Assembly: GCF_004193775.1 (NCBI RefSeq)
Contig: NC_041011.1
Location: 10,753,656 to 10,817,655 of the forward strand
Reading direction: 5' to 3'
DNA length: 64,000 nt
Source of the DNA: Glycine soja
Taxonomy: Eukaryota > Streptophyta > Magnoliopsida > Fabales > Fabaceae
The position numbers and the translations under genes are program-made. The notes beneath the pieces were generated by a model that ran no database searches, was not told the origin of the DNA, and saw nothing but the letters and a program-made list of their open reading frames with translations. Shown here in pieces: positions 56,991 to 64,000 of the stretch (the stretch's first letter is position 1; each line of letters begins with the position of its first letter).

Positions 56991-58026
56991 AAACAATCAA
57001 TAGATGTATATACAAGGTCATCCAACCACCTAACTAAGATTTCTCTTATAGCTTTTCCTGACATATCTGATACAACTATCTATCCTAAAAATAAGTGATC
57101 CCAATAATCAAGAGATCAAGATACAAAATAAAATTAAAATACAATAAGAATTAATACATACAATCAAAATTAATACAAATAGAATCAATTAAGATCAGCA
57201 CAATCATGTAGCAATATTCTCAATACAATTAGGATTAGCACAATCATACAACAATATTCTCAATATTGTGCATTATATAATCATCCTTTTTCAGCCCCCT
57301 GGACTCTTTACAACTGCTAGGTGAATTGTATAGATCCAACTAAAAAGTTTAGTTTTAGAATTTTACATATCTACCGCGAAGGCAATGCTTATGCTGACAA
57401 GCTTGCTTCTTTTGGTGCATAGAATGCGTGAAAAAAAAATAGTAAGTGTCATGAATCTGTGACAAAAGCTTCAACCAATTAACATTGTTTGAATGACAAC
57501 TGTTGTAGTTGGACAGCAATCACATAGTTTATCCACCATGGTATGCTTTATGTTCCACCATTGCTCCCTGTGGCCTTTTATCAAATTTTCAGTATATTCA
57601 ACTTCCTTCTTCAGGAGTGGAACTCTGATGTCATGATAGCTAGGAATGGGCAAATGTGGCTCATATTGACCAAATGGTTGCAACCATATTCTCAAAGCTT
57701 TTCAATTTAATGAGGTTGAATGACAAATGGCTTGGTACCAAAAGCGAGAAATATGTTGATGCACCTTCAATACTTAATTCTTATCCATTGACTCTCTTAT
57801 GTTCATTTGCCTCAACATCTCCATTTTTCTCCGATTGATTGTATTTTCTGGATTCTTACAAAATTTTTCCATTGGTCATTTTTTAGTCCCTCACTTTGTC
57901 TTTGCACTTGCAGTAGCATTACAAGAGTCCGCAAGCTCATCATCTTCACTTCCATCACATCCAATTGGTTCACCAAATTCAAAATCTCTTATATTTTCCA
58001 TATTATCACTGCCAGAAGTACTGTAA
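56633..58026. repeat. Segmental duplicate of window start (1-6366)
   Basis: Position 56633 corresponds to 1, and 58026 corresponds to about 6366. Differences from the left copy: no LINE at 57153-57169, a deletion of about 1,220 bp at about 57556 (equivalent to 4679-5899), and scattered substitutions of a few percent. It ends where the second CACTA element begins. Confidence 0.92.
57557..58026 (-). pseudogene. hAT transposase fragment, second copy
   Basis: Minus-strand PHLPIPSYHDIRVPLLKKEV and EYTENLIKGHREQW match 6046-5900. The linker continues to 58026, where the hAT sequence is cut by the CACTA insertion at ...AGTACTGTAA. In the left copy the same place reads ACTGTAAGTGGTCCC (6361-6375). 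Only part of the transposase is inside the window. Confidence 0.85.
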
Positions 58027-58375
58027 CACTACTAAAAAAAGGCTTTCTACATCGCCCTATTAACATCGGTTATTGCTAAAACCGATGTTAACGAAAGCGT
58101 GGTGGCATTTTCATAATTAAATGGAGTTACTTAACATTGGTTTTAGCAAAACCGATGTTAACTACTTGATGTTAACATCGGTTATTTAAAAAACTGATGT
58201 TAACATGATGTTAAGATGAATATGGTAACATCGGTTTCGGCAAAACCGATGTTAACTTCATAGAGTTAACATCAGTTTTGAGAAAGCCGATGTTAAGGAG
58301 TTGATTTTAACATCGATTTGTTAAAAAACCGATGTAATGTATTTGATGGTTATCCATAAAAAACCGATGTTGTTA
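58027..58375. repeat. CACTA left terminus and subterminal array (second element)
   Basis: About seven inverted pairs of AACATCGGTT/AACCGATGTT variants from 58060 to 58372, with the same spacing as at 7687-7992. It lacks the long perfect palindrome seen there, so the two ends have diverged. Confidence 0.9.
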
Positions 58376-58385
58376 TGTTTATAAG

Positions 58386-58735
58386 TTAAAAATTGAGATT
58401 TCACAAGCCGCGCGCGCTCGAAAACCTTGCCCTCCCTCTTCTCTTTGTCATCCTCCTGCCTGAAATCGCTCTTCTCTTTCTCCTACCCACATTGTCCTCG
58501 CTCAAACCCACAGAACCCCCTACACTGTTCTTGGAAGTCTGGCTCGAAGAAAACCCAACATACACTGTTGCTACTAGGGTGCTGAAACAGTCGTGGGTGC
58601 TCAAAGCTCAAAGCTTTCTCCGCGAGGTACATAGGTCAACTTCGTGTATGCTAAGTTTCCATGGGTGTTCATGTTTTATTGATGATAATAATAATAATAA
58701 TACGTCTTCTGTTGCAGTATTGCCGATTGAGGTAC
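58386..58735 (+). promoter_or_regulatory. Leader region of the second CACTA element
   Basis: A GC-richer stretch following the subterminal array, parallel in position to 8030-8460. Donor-like CCGCGAG|GTACAT at about 58626 and acceptor-like TGTTGCAG|TATTGCC at about 58719 suggest a spliced leader. A frame of 137 codons (58393-58806) crosses these sites and has no family resemblance, so I treat it as non-coding. Confidence 0.4.
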
Positions 58736-59244
58736 GAGGAAAGCTTAAAGTTTCGTGCCATTTTGTTAGATCTCACTACCATTGTCACTGTTTGGGTTCG
58801 AGGTAAGCTTGGTCTCTTTTTTATTTGTAGTTTACTTAGGAAACATGTTGAAGTTTGTCTCTGTTAAATCTATAGATTGCTTGGAGCACCAGTAGAGATT
58901 ACTAGTGATAAGGATCCTATTATTGTGAGTAATTTAGCTCATTATCTCATTATTTTGCATTAAACAGGTTCATAACAAGTTACTGACACTTCTTGCAATT
59001 ATTTTGGAGTTTGAGGCACTTGTTTTGTATGTCACAAATATTCCAAATGCCTTCGATATAAATTTGTTTGATATATAACTTATATTGTGGTGTCTGCACG
59101 CATTAAGTTACCATAGCATAAAAATGATGTGGCATAAGCAGGAGTAAGCTTATTTTAGGGAAATTTGTAACATAGATTCAATTATATGTAGGACTAGGGT
59201 CAGATATAGTCAAACAAATTGTCTTTTGGTTCTTTGGTAGTAGA

Positions 59245-59562
59245 TCACTGCTTTTGGAATGTGATTGGTTTCTTTGCTTGTGCAAGCATTTCAACCACTT
59301 CCCTCATGGTTGGTCTCTCCACACTTTGTTCCTGAACACATAGCATGGCCACAAAGTATACCTACTTTGCTTCATCTAAGGGAATGTGACATAGTCTCTC
59401 ATCAAGAATCTTCACCACCTTGTCATTGCTCCAATTTGTTTGCAACTTGGTCCATTGAACAATGTCTAGACCTTCTTCCCCAAAATTCCCCACTGGCCTT
59501 CTCCCTGTTAGTAGTTCTAGCAGCACCACTCCAAAGCTATAGACATGACTTCTCCTTGTAAG
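59245..59562 (-). pseudogene. Captured CLAVATA1/BAM-like receptor kinase last exon
   Basis: Minus strand: HVYSFGVVLLELLTGRRPVG, then LDIVQWTKLQTN, KVVKILDERLCHIPLDEAK, VAMLCVQEQSVERPTMREVV and a short tail with a TGA at 59245. These are kinase subdomains IX to XI and the C-terminus of CLV1/BAM-type LRR receptor kinases (DIVQW and MLCVEEQ-like phrases are typical). The Asp of DVYSFG is His here, and a TAG at 59362-59364 replaces the expected Gln. The exon begins right after an intact acceptor (TTTTATCAG), with intron-like sequence upstream, so genomic DNA rather than cDNA was captured. Not functional. Confidence 0.85.
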
Positions 59563-59644
59563 CTGATAAAACAATAACATAATTCAAATTAAAAACTTAA
59601 TCCATAATCTGATCAAAAATTTTAAAGTTACAAAATGATGCTAC

Positions 59645-59865
59645 TTAGTTGTATTCAGAACCCAAATAATATGTTATTAGCTTCTCATTCTCCCTTATAG
59701 AACATAACATAGAAAGAGAAGTTTCTTGCCGTGAAAATGATGGATCAGCTAGGATCTCTGCAGCAACTTCTATTAGAATCTCCTCCCCTCCAACCGGAAT
59801 TGGTTGTTCTTCTGAAAAAGGATAGCTACCCATCATAGTGCCCCATTTAGTCTCTATAGAGAATT
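59645..59865 (-). pseudogene. Coding-like fragment of unknown origin
   Basis: A minus-strand frame reads [20 protein letters not shown], then [20 protein letters not shown] and a tail ending at a stop near 59645. Composition looks protein-like and the frame is open for about 70 codons, but I do not recognise a family. It lies between the captured kinase exon and a LINE fragment inside the second CACTA element, so it may be another captured exon. Confidence 0.4.
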
Positions 59866-59929
59866 TTCTAGAAATGTTAAAATAAATATGTTGTCAGTCA
59901 GAAGTTTACTTGTGTGCATTGCATGCTTC

Positions 59930-60110
59930 AATAGTCTGCAAAATCCTCCTCTGAGGAACAGGTCTATTGAAAGTCATCAATATCCTATATGCCGACTTAG
60001 TGGAATAAAAACCACTAGGATCAGCTTTCCAAACCATGGTGTCCTGCATCTGGTGCTGAATAGTAATAGCAGTAATGTCATCCATGAAAGCTACTGCTAG
60101 ATCATCCATG
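59930..60110 (-). pseudogene. Small LINE ORF2 fragment
   Basis: Minus-strand DTMVWKADPSGFYSTKSAYR corresponds to the segment just upstream of zf-RVT in the LINEs of this window (compare DTLRWTAEPSGLYSTRSAYR at about 11250). Both ends are missing. A direct repeat ATCATCCATGAAAGCTACTG flanks its right side (about 60079 and 60101). Confidence 0.65.
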
Positions 60111-60229
60111 AAAGCTACTGTCTTTGGCGTGTGTGGGGTGTGAGTGTATCATATGTCGCTTCAAATTGATCATTATTAGTTTGTGTAAGCGGTAGTGAAA
60201 GGACTTCACCTTTTTCTGGGGTTCGTGTA

Positions 60230-60465
60230 ATTGTAAACTAAAAACTGGATGGTGCCACCTAAGTGTAAAATATGCATATGAATTGTGAAGCTCCTCACTA
60301 CTAACTCTTCTTGAAAGCATCTTCTCTTTGGTGTAAACCTCCAGCTCTTGCTCCAATTTTGATTCTTTGAGTTGTCTTTGAGCTATTTTTGTTTCCATCA
60401 GTATTTCCTTCTTGCTGGCCTTGAGAGCTTCAATCCATGCCTCAGCTGCTGCTACTTTTTTATCA
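60230..60465 (-). pseudogene. Coiled-coil fragment of unknown protein
   Basis: Minus-strand KKVAAAEAWIEALKASKKEI, then KIAQRQLKESKLEQELEVYT and KEKMLSRRVSSEELHNS. The heptad-like spacing of Leu, Ile and Ala with many charged residues suggests a coiled coil. No family recognised. It may be a host exon carried in the second CACTA element. Confidence 0.4.
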
Positions 60466-60644
60466 GCAATTTCTTTTTTTTTATCAGCAAAGATAATATA
60501 TTATATATTGAAAGAAGTACTACAGGTACTTAAAATACAAAAGAAGTCCATATATATGGTTCCACAATCAGACATTGATATTCTGAGGGGGAACCAAGCT
60601 ATGGATACATAATGCATATGAATTTACAAGTATAGAGCTCATAA

Positions 60645-61112
60645 CTATGCAATCCCTTGCTGATACATAAAACTTTGTGGTAAATTACTTGACCAGTGAT
60701 TAAAATGCACTGTAAAATCCTTCTCAATACTCCTAAGCCAAGACCATAGGAGGAATATTGATTCTTCAAACAGTTTATTAGCATCGAAATTTGCATTAGA
60801 GAAGACTATACTGTTTCTAAGTTTCCAAATGGACCAAGTTAAAGCTAGCCACCAGCATTGCCATCTATTATTTCTTACACCAGCAGCTTGAACACCCAAA
60901 TATTGAAGGAAGTGCTGCTTTGGCCTTAATGGAAAAGCACCCTTAATTTGCAGCCATGACATGGTTTCCCACCATATGGGTTGTACTTTGCTGCAGTGAA
61001 AGAAAAGATGGGATGCATCATCTTGTTGGGTTCTGCAGAGAGGACATAGTGTATCTGTCTTCTCTAATGTCAATTGTCCTCTTGCGCCAATACCCGGAGC
61101 AAAAGTAGCCAC
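60645..61112 (-). pseudogene. LINE ORF2 C-terminal part with zf-RVT
   Basis: The zinc motif is CPLCRTQQDDASHLFFHC, followed by QPIWWETMSWLQ and a C-terminus with NHWSSNLPQSF. The first residues (FAPGIGARGQL) do not look like LINE sequence, so the break lies near 61085. Confidence 0.85.
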
Positions 61113-62310
61113 TAGATGTGTTTATAAAGAAATGAAGCTAACAAGAGATTTAAAAAAAAAGAAGGAAAAACACATCCAAATCCTCCAATCCAAAAGAAAG
61201 AACCTTTCACTACAAGGGATTCATGTTTGATTTTATTGGTGTAACCAATGGTATCCTCCTCGAAGCACGAGGAGGCAATCCTATTTGAGCCAAACAGTAT
61301 AGGACTACTATGAACAGTAAAACTCTCCTTGAGGTGTATCTAGAACTCAAATGTGAGACCACTTTTTGAATAAACCCAAGATACCCCTACCCGAAATTCA
61401 AAGACTACGAATTCAAGATCACTGGTTAATATAAAAGAGCTTTATTTTTATGTATTAATAAATGAGACTGTATCACAGGATCATAATAAATTTGCAAGTG
61501 TACATAAACCTCAGCTGTTGAGAACAAACAGATCAATGAGAAATTAAAAATAATAGGAATCCAAATCAAATCTGAGGTTTCAGAAAACAGGAACACACGT
61601 TTTTAGCATTGTCCTTTGGTTCTGAAGAGAGGCCAAACAATTTTAAGACAACCAATTAAATTGAGAAGGAGTGCATATAGTACAGGAAAACAAGAATCCT
61701 ATGTGTAGCTATATAAACCATGAGACAAATAATAAGAATGTGTAAACAAATCGGATTCAAAATACCAATTGGTAGATCTGTAGCAAGTAAAAAAACAAGA
61801 ATTGGAGTAATAAGAGAACTAAACTTGGATTATGAATTATGAAAAGAAAGAGGAACTTACAAGAATAATAATGAGATTGAAAGGAAAAAACAAATAAGAG
61901 AAGGGTAGTTTGTGTAGGCATTATAGAGGTCCTGGGAAGAAGAAGAAGAAGAAAAAGATAGGAGTTGTTGATGGCGTTGTAAGAAGTAAAGTGTTATTTA
62001 TAGGATTTATAAGGTACTAAAATGGTCGGAGACAAGATATTAGGATAACACTGACACAATCTCACCACGTCAGGACTTGTTTTGTTTACAAAGTAAACAA
62101 CAGAGTTTGCAATTGGACTTTCTTAACATAATGACAGTATTACACCTCTGCTAAGATAAATTTTCTTATTATAGGTTATGAATCATGATTTGTTTGAATT
62201 AGTCTATTAGTCTATTTAAAGATTGAAAAAAAATGATCTCATCAACTCAGTTTAACCTGTTAAATATGAATTGTAAGTATATCATATATTATATTAGCAA
62301 ATAATTTGAT
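61113..62310. other. Sequence of unknown origin interrupting the LINE
   Basis: About 1.2 kb of AT-rich DNA in place of the LINE segment between the RT FADD-like region and zf-RVT. It holds a perfect 8-bp hairpin CCTCCTCG-AAGCA-CGAGGAGG (61255-61275) and a GAAGAAGAAGAAG run (about 61936). I see no ORF, TIR or clear target duplication, so I cannot say whether it is an insertion or a replacement. Confidence 0.45.
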
Positions 62311-62319
62311 CTGGTCACC

Positions 62320-63560
62320 GCTTCCCTTTTGAACAAGCATGGCCTTCAACACAATTACATTATCCAATGAGACTTCACCCACAAACACTGTATCATCTGC
62401 ATATTGCATAATGTTTACAGGCTCTTTCTGCTTCCTAACTAAGTAGCTTCTGTATAGATCTTTGGTTGTTGCTACCCTCATCATACCAGTCAAACCTTCT
62501 GCCACAATATTAAAAGGCAGAGGGGCTAAAGGGTCCCCTTGTCTCAATCCTCTAGTGGGGGCAAATTCCTTTGTAGGGCTACCATTTATTAAGATTGATA
62601 CAGTGGCTGATTGAAGACAGGCATTGATCCATTTTCTCCATTTAAGGCAGAAATCCATCCTATCCAGCATATACTCCAGAAATGACCATGAAACAGAATC
62701 ATAAGCCTTTTCAAAGTCCACCTTGAACACCAGTGCTGGCTTCTTACACCTTTTAGCTTCCTCTACTACCTCATTGAGAATCATAGTTCCATGAAGAATG
62801 TGTCTATCCTTTATGAAAGCTGATTGTCTTTCATCAATGAGGCCAGGCATCACTTTCCTTAGTCTGTTTCCCAATAATTTGGCTATTATTTTATACATAC
62901 AGCCAATGAGGGAGATGGGTCTATAGTCATTAAATGACTGGGGATGGTTTGTTTTAGGAATTAGGGCCAAAACGGATGCATTGTTGCCCTTAGGAAAGCT
63001 TCCATTAACATGAAATTCATCCACAAATCTCCTGAATTCTGGTTTTAGGACCCCCCCCCCCCAATACTCCTTTATAAAATTAAAATTGAATCAATCCGGC
63101 CCAGGACATTTATCCCCTCCACAACTCCACACAGCTTCCTTAAGTTCATGATCTGTAAAAGGGGCAATCATCTCCTCGCTTTGAGTGTGAGTGATCATTT
63201 TGAATTGAACCCCATCCAAGGTAGGTCTGGTTAGCTTTTCCTCAGTGAATCTACTAGCAAAAAATTTAACAGCTTCATCCTTAATCAATTTAGGTTGCTG
63301 AACCCATACATCATCAATGAAGATGCCTTGAATTGTATTATAGTGTCTTCTGAAATTTATAGTTTTGTGGAAGAAGGCTGTATTACTGTCACCTTCCTTG
63401 AGCCATTTAATCCTTGATTTCTGCCTCAAGAGTGATTCATATGCAAATGAGACCTGCCACAGTTCCTGCTGAATGGACTTCATAGACTTAACTTCATCCT
63501 CCGACAGAGTTCTATCCTGGGCAATTAATTCAATTTCATGCAGCTTCTACTTTAGTCGCT
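62320..63560 (-). pseudogene. LINE reverse transcriptase region
   Basis: MKSIQQELWQVSFAYESLLR (63483), GDKCPGPD followed by a stop, then ALIPKTNHPQSFNDYRPISL, AFIKDRHILHGTMILNEVV, FKVDFEKAYDSVSW, RGLRQGDPLAPLPF and IMQYADDTVFVGE with the YADD pair. The frame is broken near 63091 and by a run of twelve C at 63051-63062 where related copies encode part of WEI. It ends abruptly at the 1.2 kb break near 62315. Confidence 0.88.
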
Positions 63561-63588
63561 GAATTTTGTTGTTATTAACATCCCCATT

Positions 63589-64000
63589 CTATATACTCCA
63601 CTGTTTTAAGCTGGATTTTAGGTTCCTCAATTTGTTTTTAAGCACAATACTCCCCCATCCAAGTTGCTGGTCACCACACCACACTTCTTTAACCAGTCTT
63701 TGATACTCTTTATTTTTAAGCCAACAGTCCATCACCCTAAATGGCTTAGGGCCCCAATCCACTAGATCTGTTTTCAAAATAATTGGACAGTGATCAGAAT
63801 AATCCCTGTGGAGTACTTGTTGTGAAGAATCAGGCCATTTAAGTAGCCACTTTTCTGAAACCAAGCATCTATCGAGCCTACTCCTCACAGATCCATTTGG
63901 CCTACACCAAGTAAATATGCTACCAAAGCTTTTAATTTCCTGAATTTCCATGTCTAATATCCAATCATTGAAACCAGAACTATCATATGTGCCCACACTC
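63589..64000 (-). pseudogene. LINE endonuclease C-terminal part (runs off window)
   Basis: Minus-strand GSIFTWCRPN, RSRLDRCLVSEKW and YSDHCPIIL are the last endonuclease motifs (TW, RLDR, SDH) of a plant LINE ORF2. The frame ends at 63589, before the RT part, because of a stop or frameshift. The remainder lies beyond the window. Confidence 0.85.

Larger units (their letters stand above)
58027..64000 (+). mobile_element. Second CACTA element, left part only
   Basis: Starts CACTACTAAAAAAAGGCTTTC, nearly identical to the start of the element at 7650, followed by the same subterminal array. It lies inside hAT sequence, so the insertion is certain on this side. The target duplication should be TAA (58024-58026). 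The right end is outside the window. Its contents include a leader region, a captured kinase exon, short coding-like fragments and a LINE. Confidence 0.9.
60474..64000 (-). mobile_element. LINE of the minus-strand family, interrupted, running off the window
   Basis: The 3' tail is the T run at about 60475-60482 with ATCAGCAAAGATAATATATT. Read right to left, it has endonuclease (63996-63589), RT (63483-62320), a break of about 1.2 kb (62310-61100) and the zf-RVT end (61112-60645). It is the only member of this family in the window that still shows part of the endonuclease. It is close in sequence to the LINE at 13335-10469. Confidence 0.88.

Noticed and set aside
58393..58806. 137-codon plus-strand frame at the start of the second CACTA element
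   Set aside because: It crosses donor- and acceptor-like sites, has no family resemblance, and sits where the other element has an untranslated leader.
61255..61275. Hairpin CCTCCTCG-AAGCA-CGAGGAGG as a terminator or transposon end
   Set aside because: An isolated 8-bp stem with no partner repeat or target duplication; plants do not use bacterial-type terminators.

Overview
This is a 64 kb stretch of plant nuclear DNA. It is almost certainly legume and most probably soybean (Glycine); that is inferred from the transposon families. One DNA-transposon end reads CACTATTAGAAAA, which I remember as the soybean Tgm (CACTA) terminus, and the gypsy, LINE and CACTA proteins are of types common in soybean. 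I see no intact host gene, tRNA, rRNA or CRISPR array. Every coding signal is a transposable element (TE) or a host-gene fragment lying in or next to one.

Layout. (1) 1-7649: a piece of Tat/Ogre-type gypsy pol, a full insertion of a plant L1-like LINE (538-4273, with a 17-bp target duplication), a quinone-reductase (FQR1/WrbA-like) exon fragment, and a decayed hAT transposon. (2) 7650-36178: one CACTA (En/Spm) element of 28.5 kb as assembled, with 3-bp ACG target duplications. It carries a TNP2-type transposase gene, a ten-exon TNPA-like gene ending in a Ulp1-type (C48) protease domain, an intron packed with head-to-tail LINEs, a captured U-box E3 ligase fragment and two fold-back repeats. 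Inside it a 499-base N run separates two nearly identical 8 kb copies. The copies differ mainly by single-base indels, and the coding damage lies next to the gap, so this is most likely an unmerged assembly overlap (collapsed element about 19.6 kb). (3) 36182-47960: AT-rich DNA with an Athila-like gag remnant and a gypsy element (42311-45993) that keeps LTRs, a tRNA-iMet primer site and gag-protease but has lost RT, RNase H and integrase. (4) 47960-56990: a decayed Tat/Ogre-type gypsy element on the minus strand, with reverse transcriptase, RNase H and integrase, an extra ORF downstream of pol, and a seven-unit 110-bp tandem array. (5) 56633-58026 repeats the left end of the window (1-6366) without the LINE and with a 1.2 kb deletion. 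(6) 58027-64000: the left part of a second CACTA element, with a captured CLAVATA1/BAM-like kinase exon, other short fragments and another LINE that runs off the window.

How the parts relate. CACTA transposase genes use TNP2 to cut the TIRs, while TNPA-type proteins bind subterminal motifs. Both CACTA left ends here show a regular array of inverted AACATCGGTT/AACCGATGTT pairs. Both transposase genes of the complete element carry stops and frameshifts, so it is non-autonomous as read, although its ends look usable if transposase is supplied in trans. The LINEs are mostly 5'-truncated and share a 3' terminal motif. Insertion order can be read in places: the gypsy truncation and hAT came before the segmental duplication, and the 538-4273 LINE and both CACTA insertions came after it.
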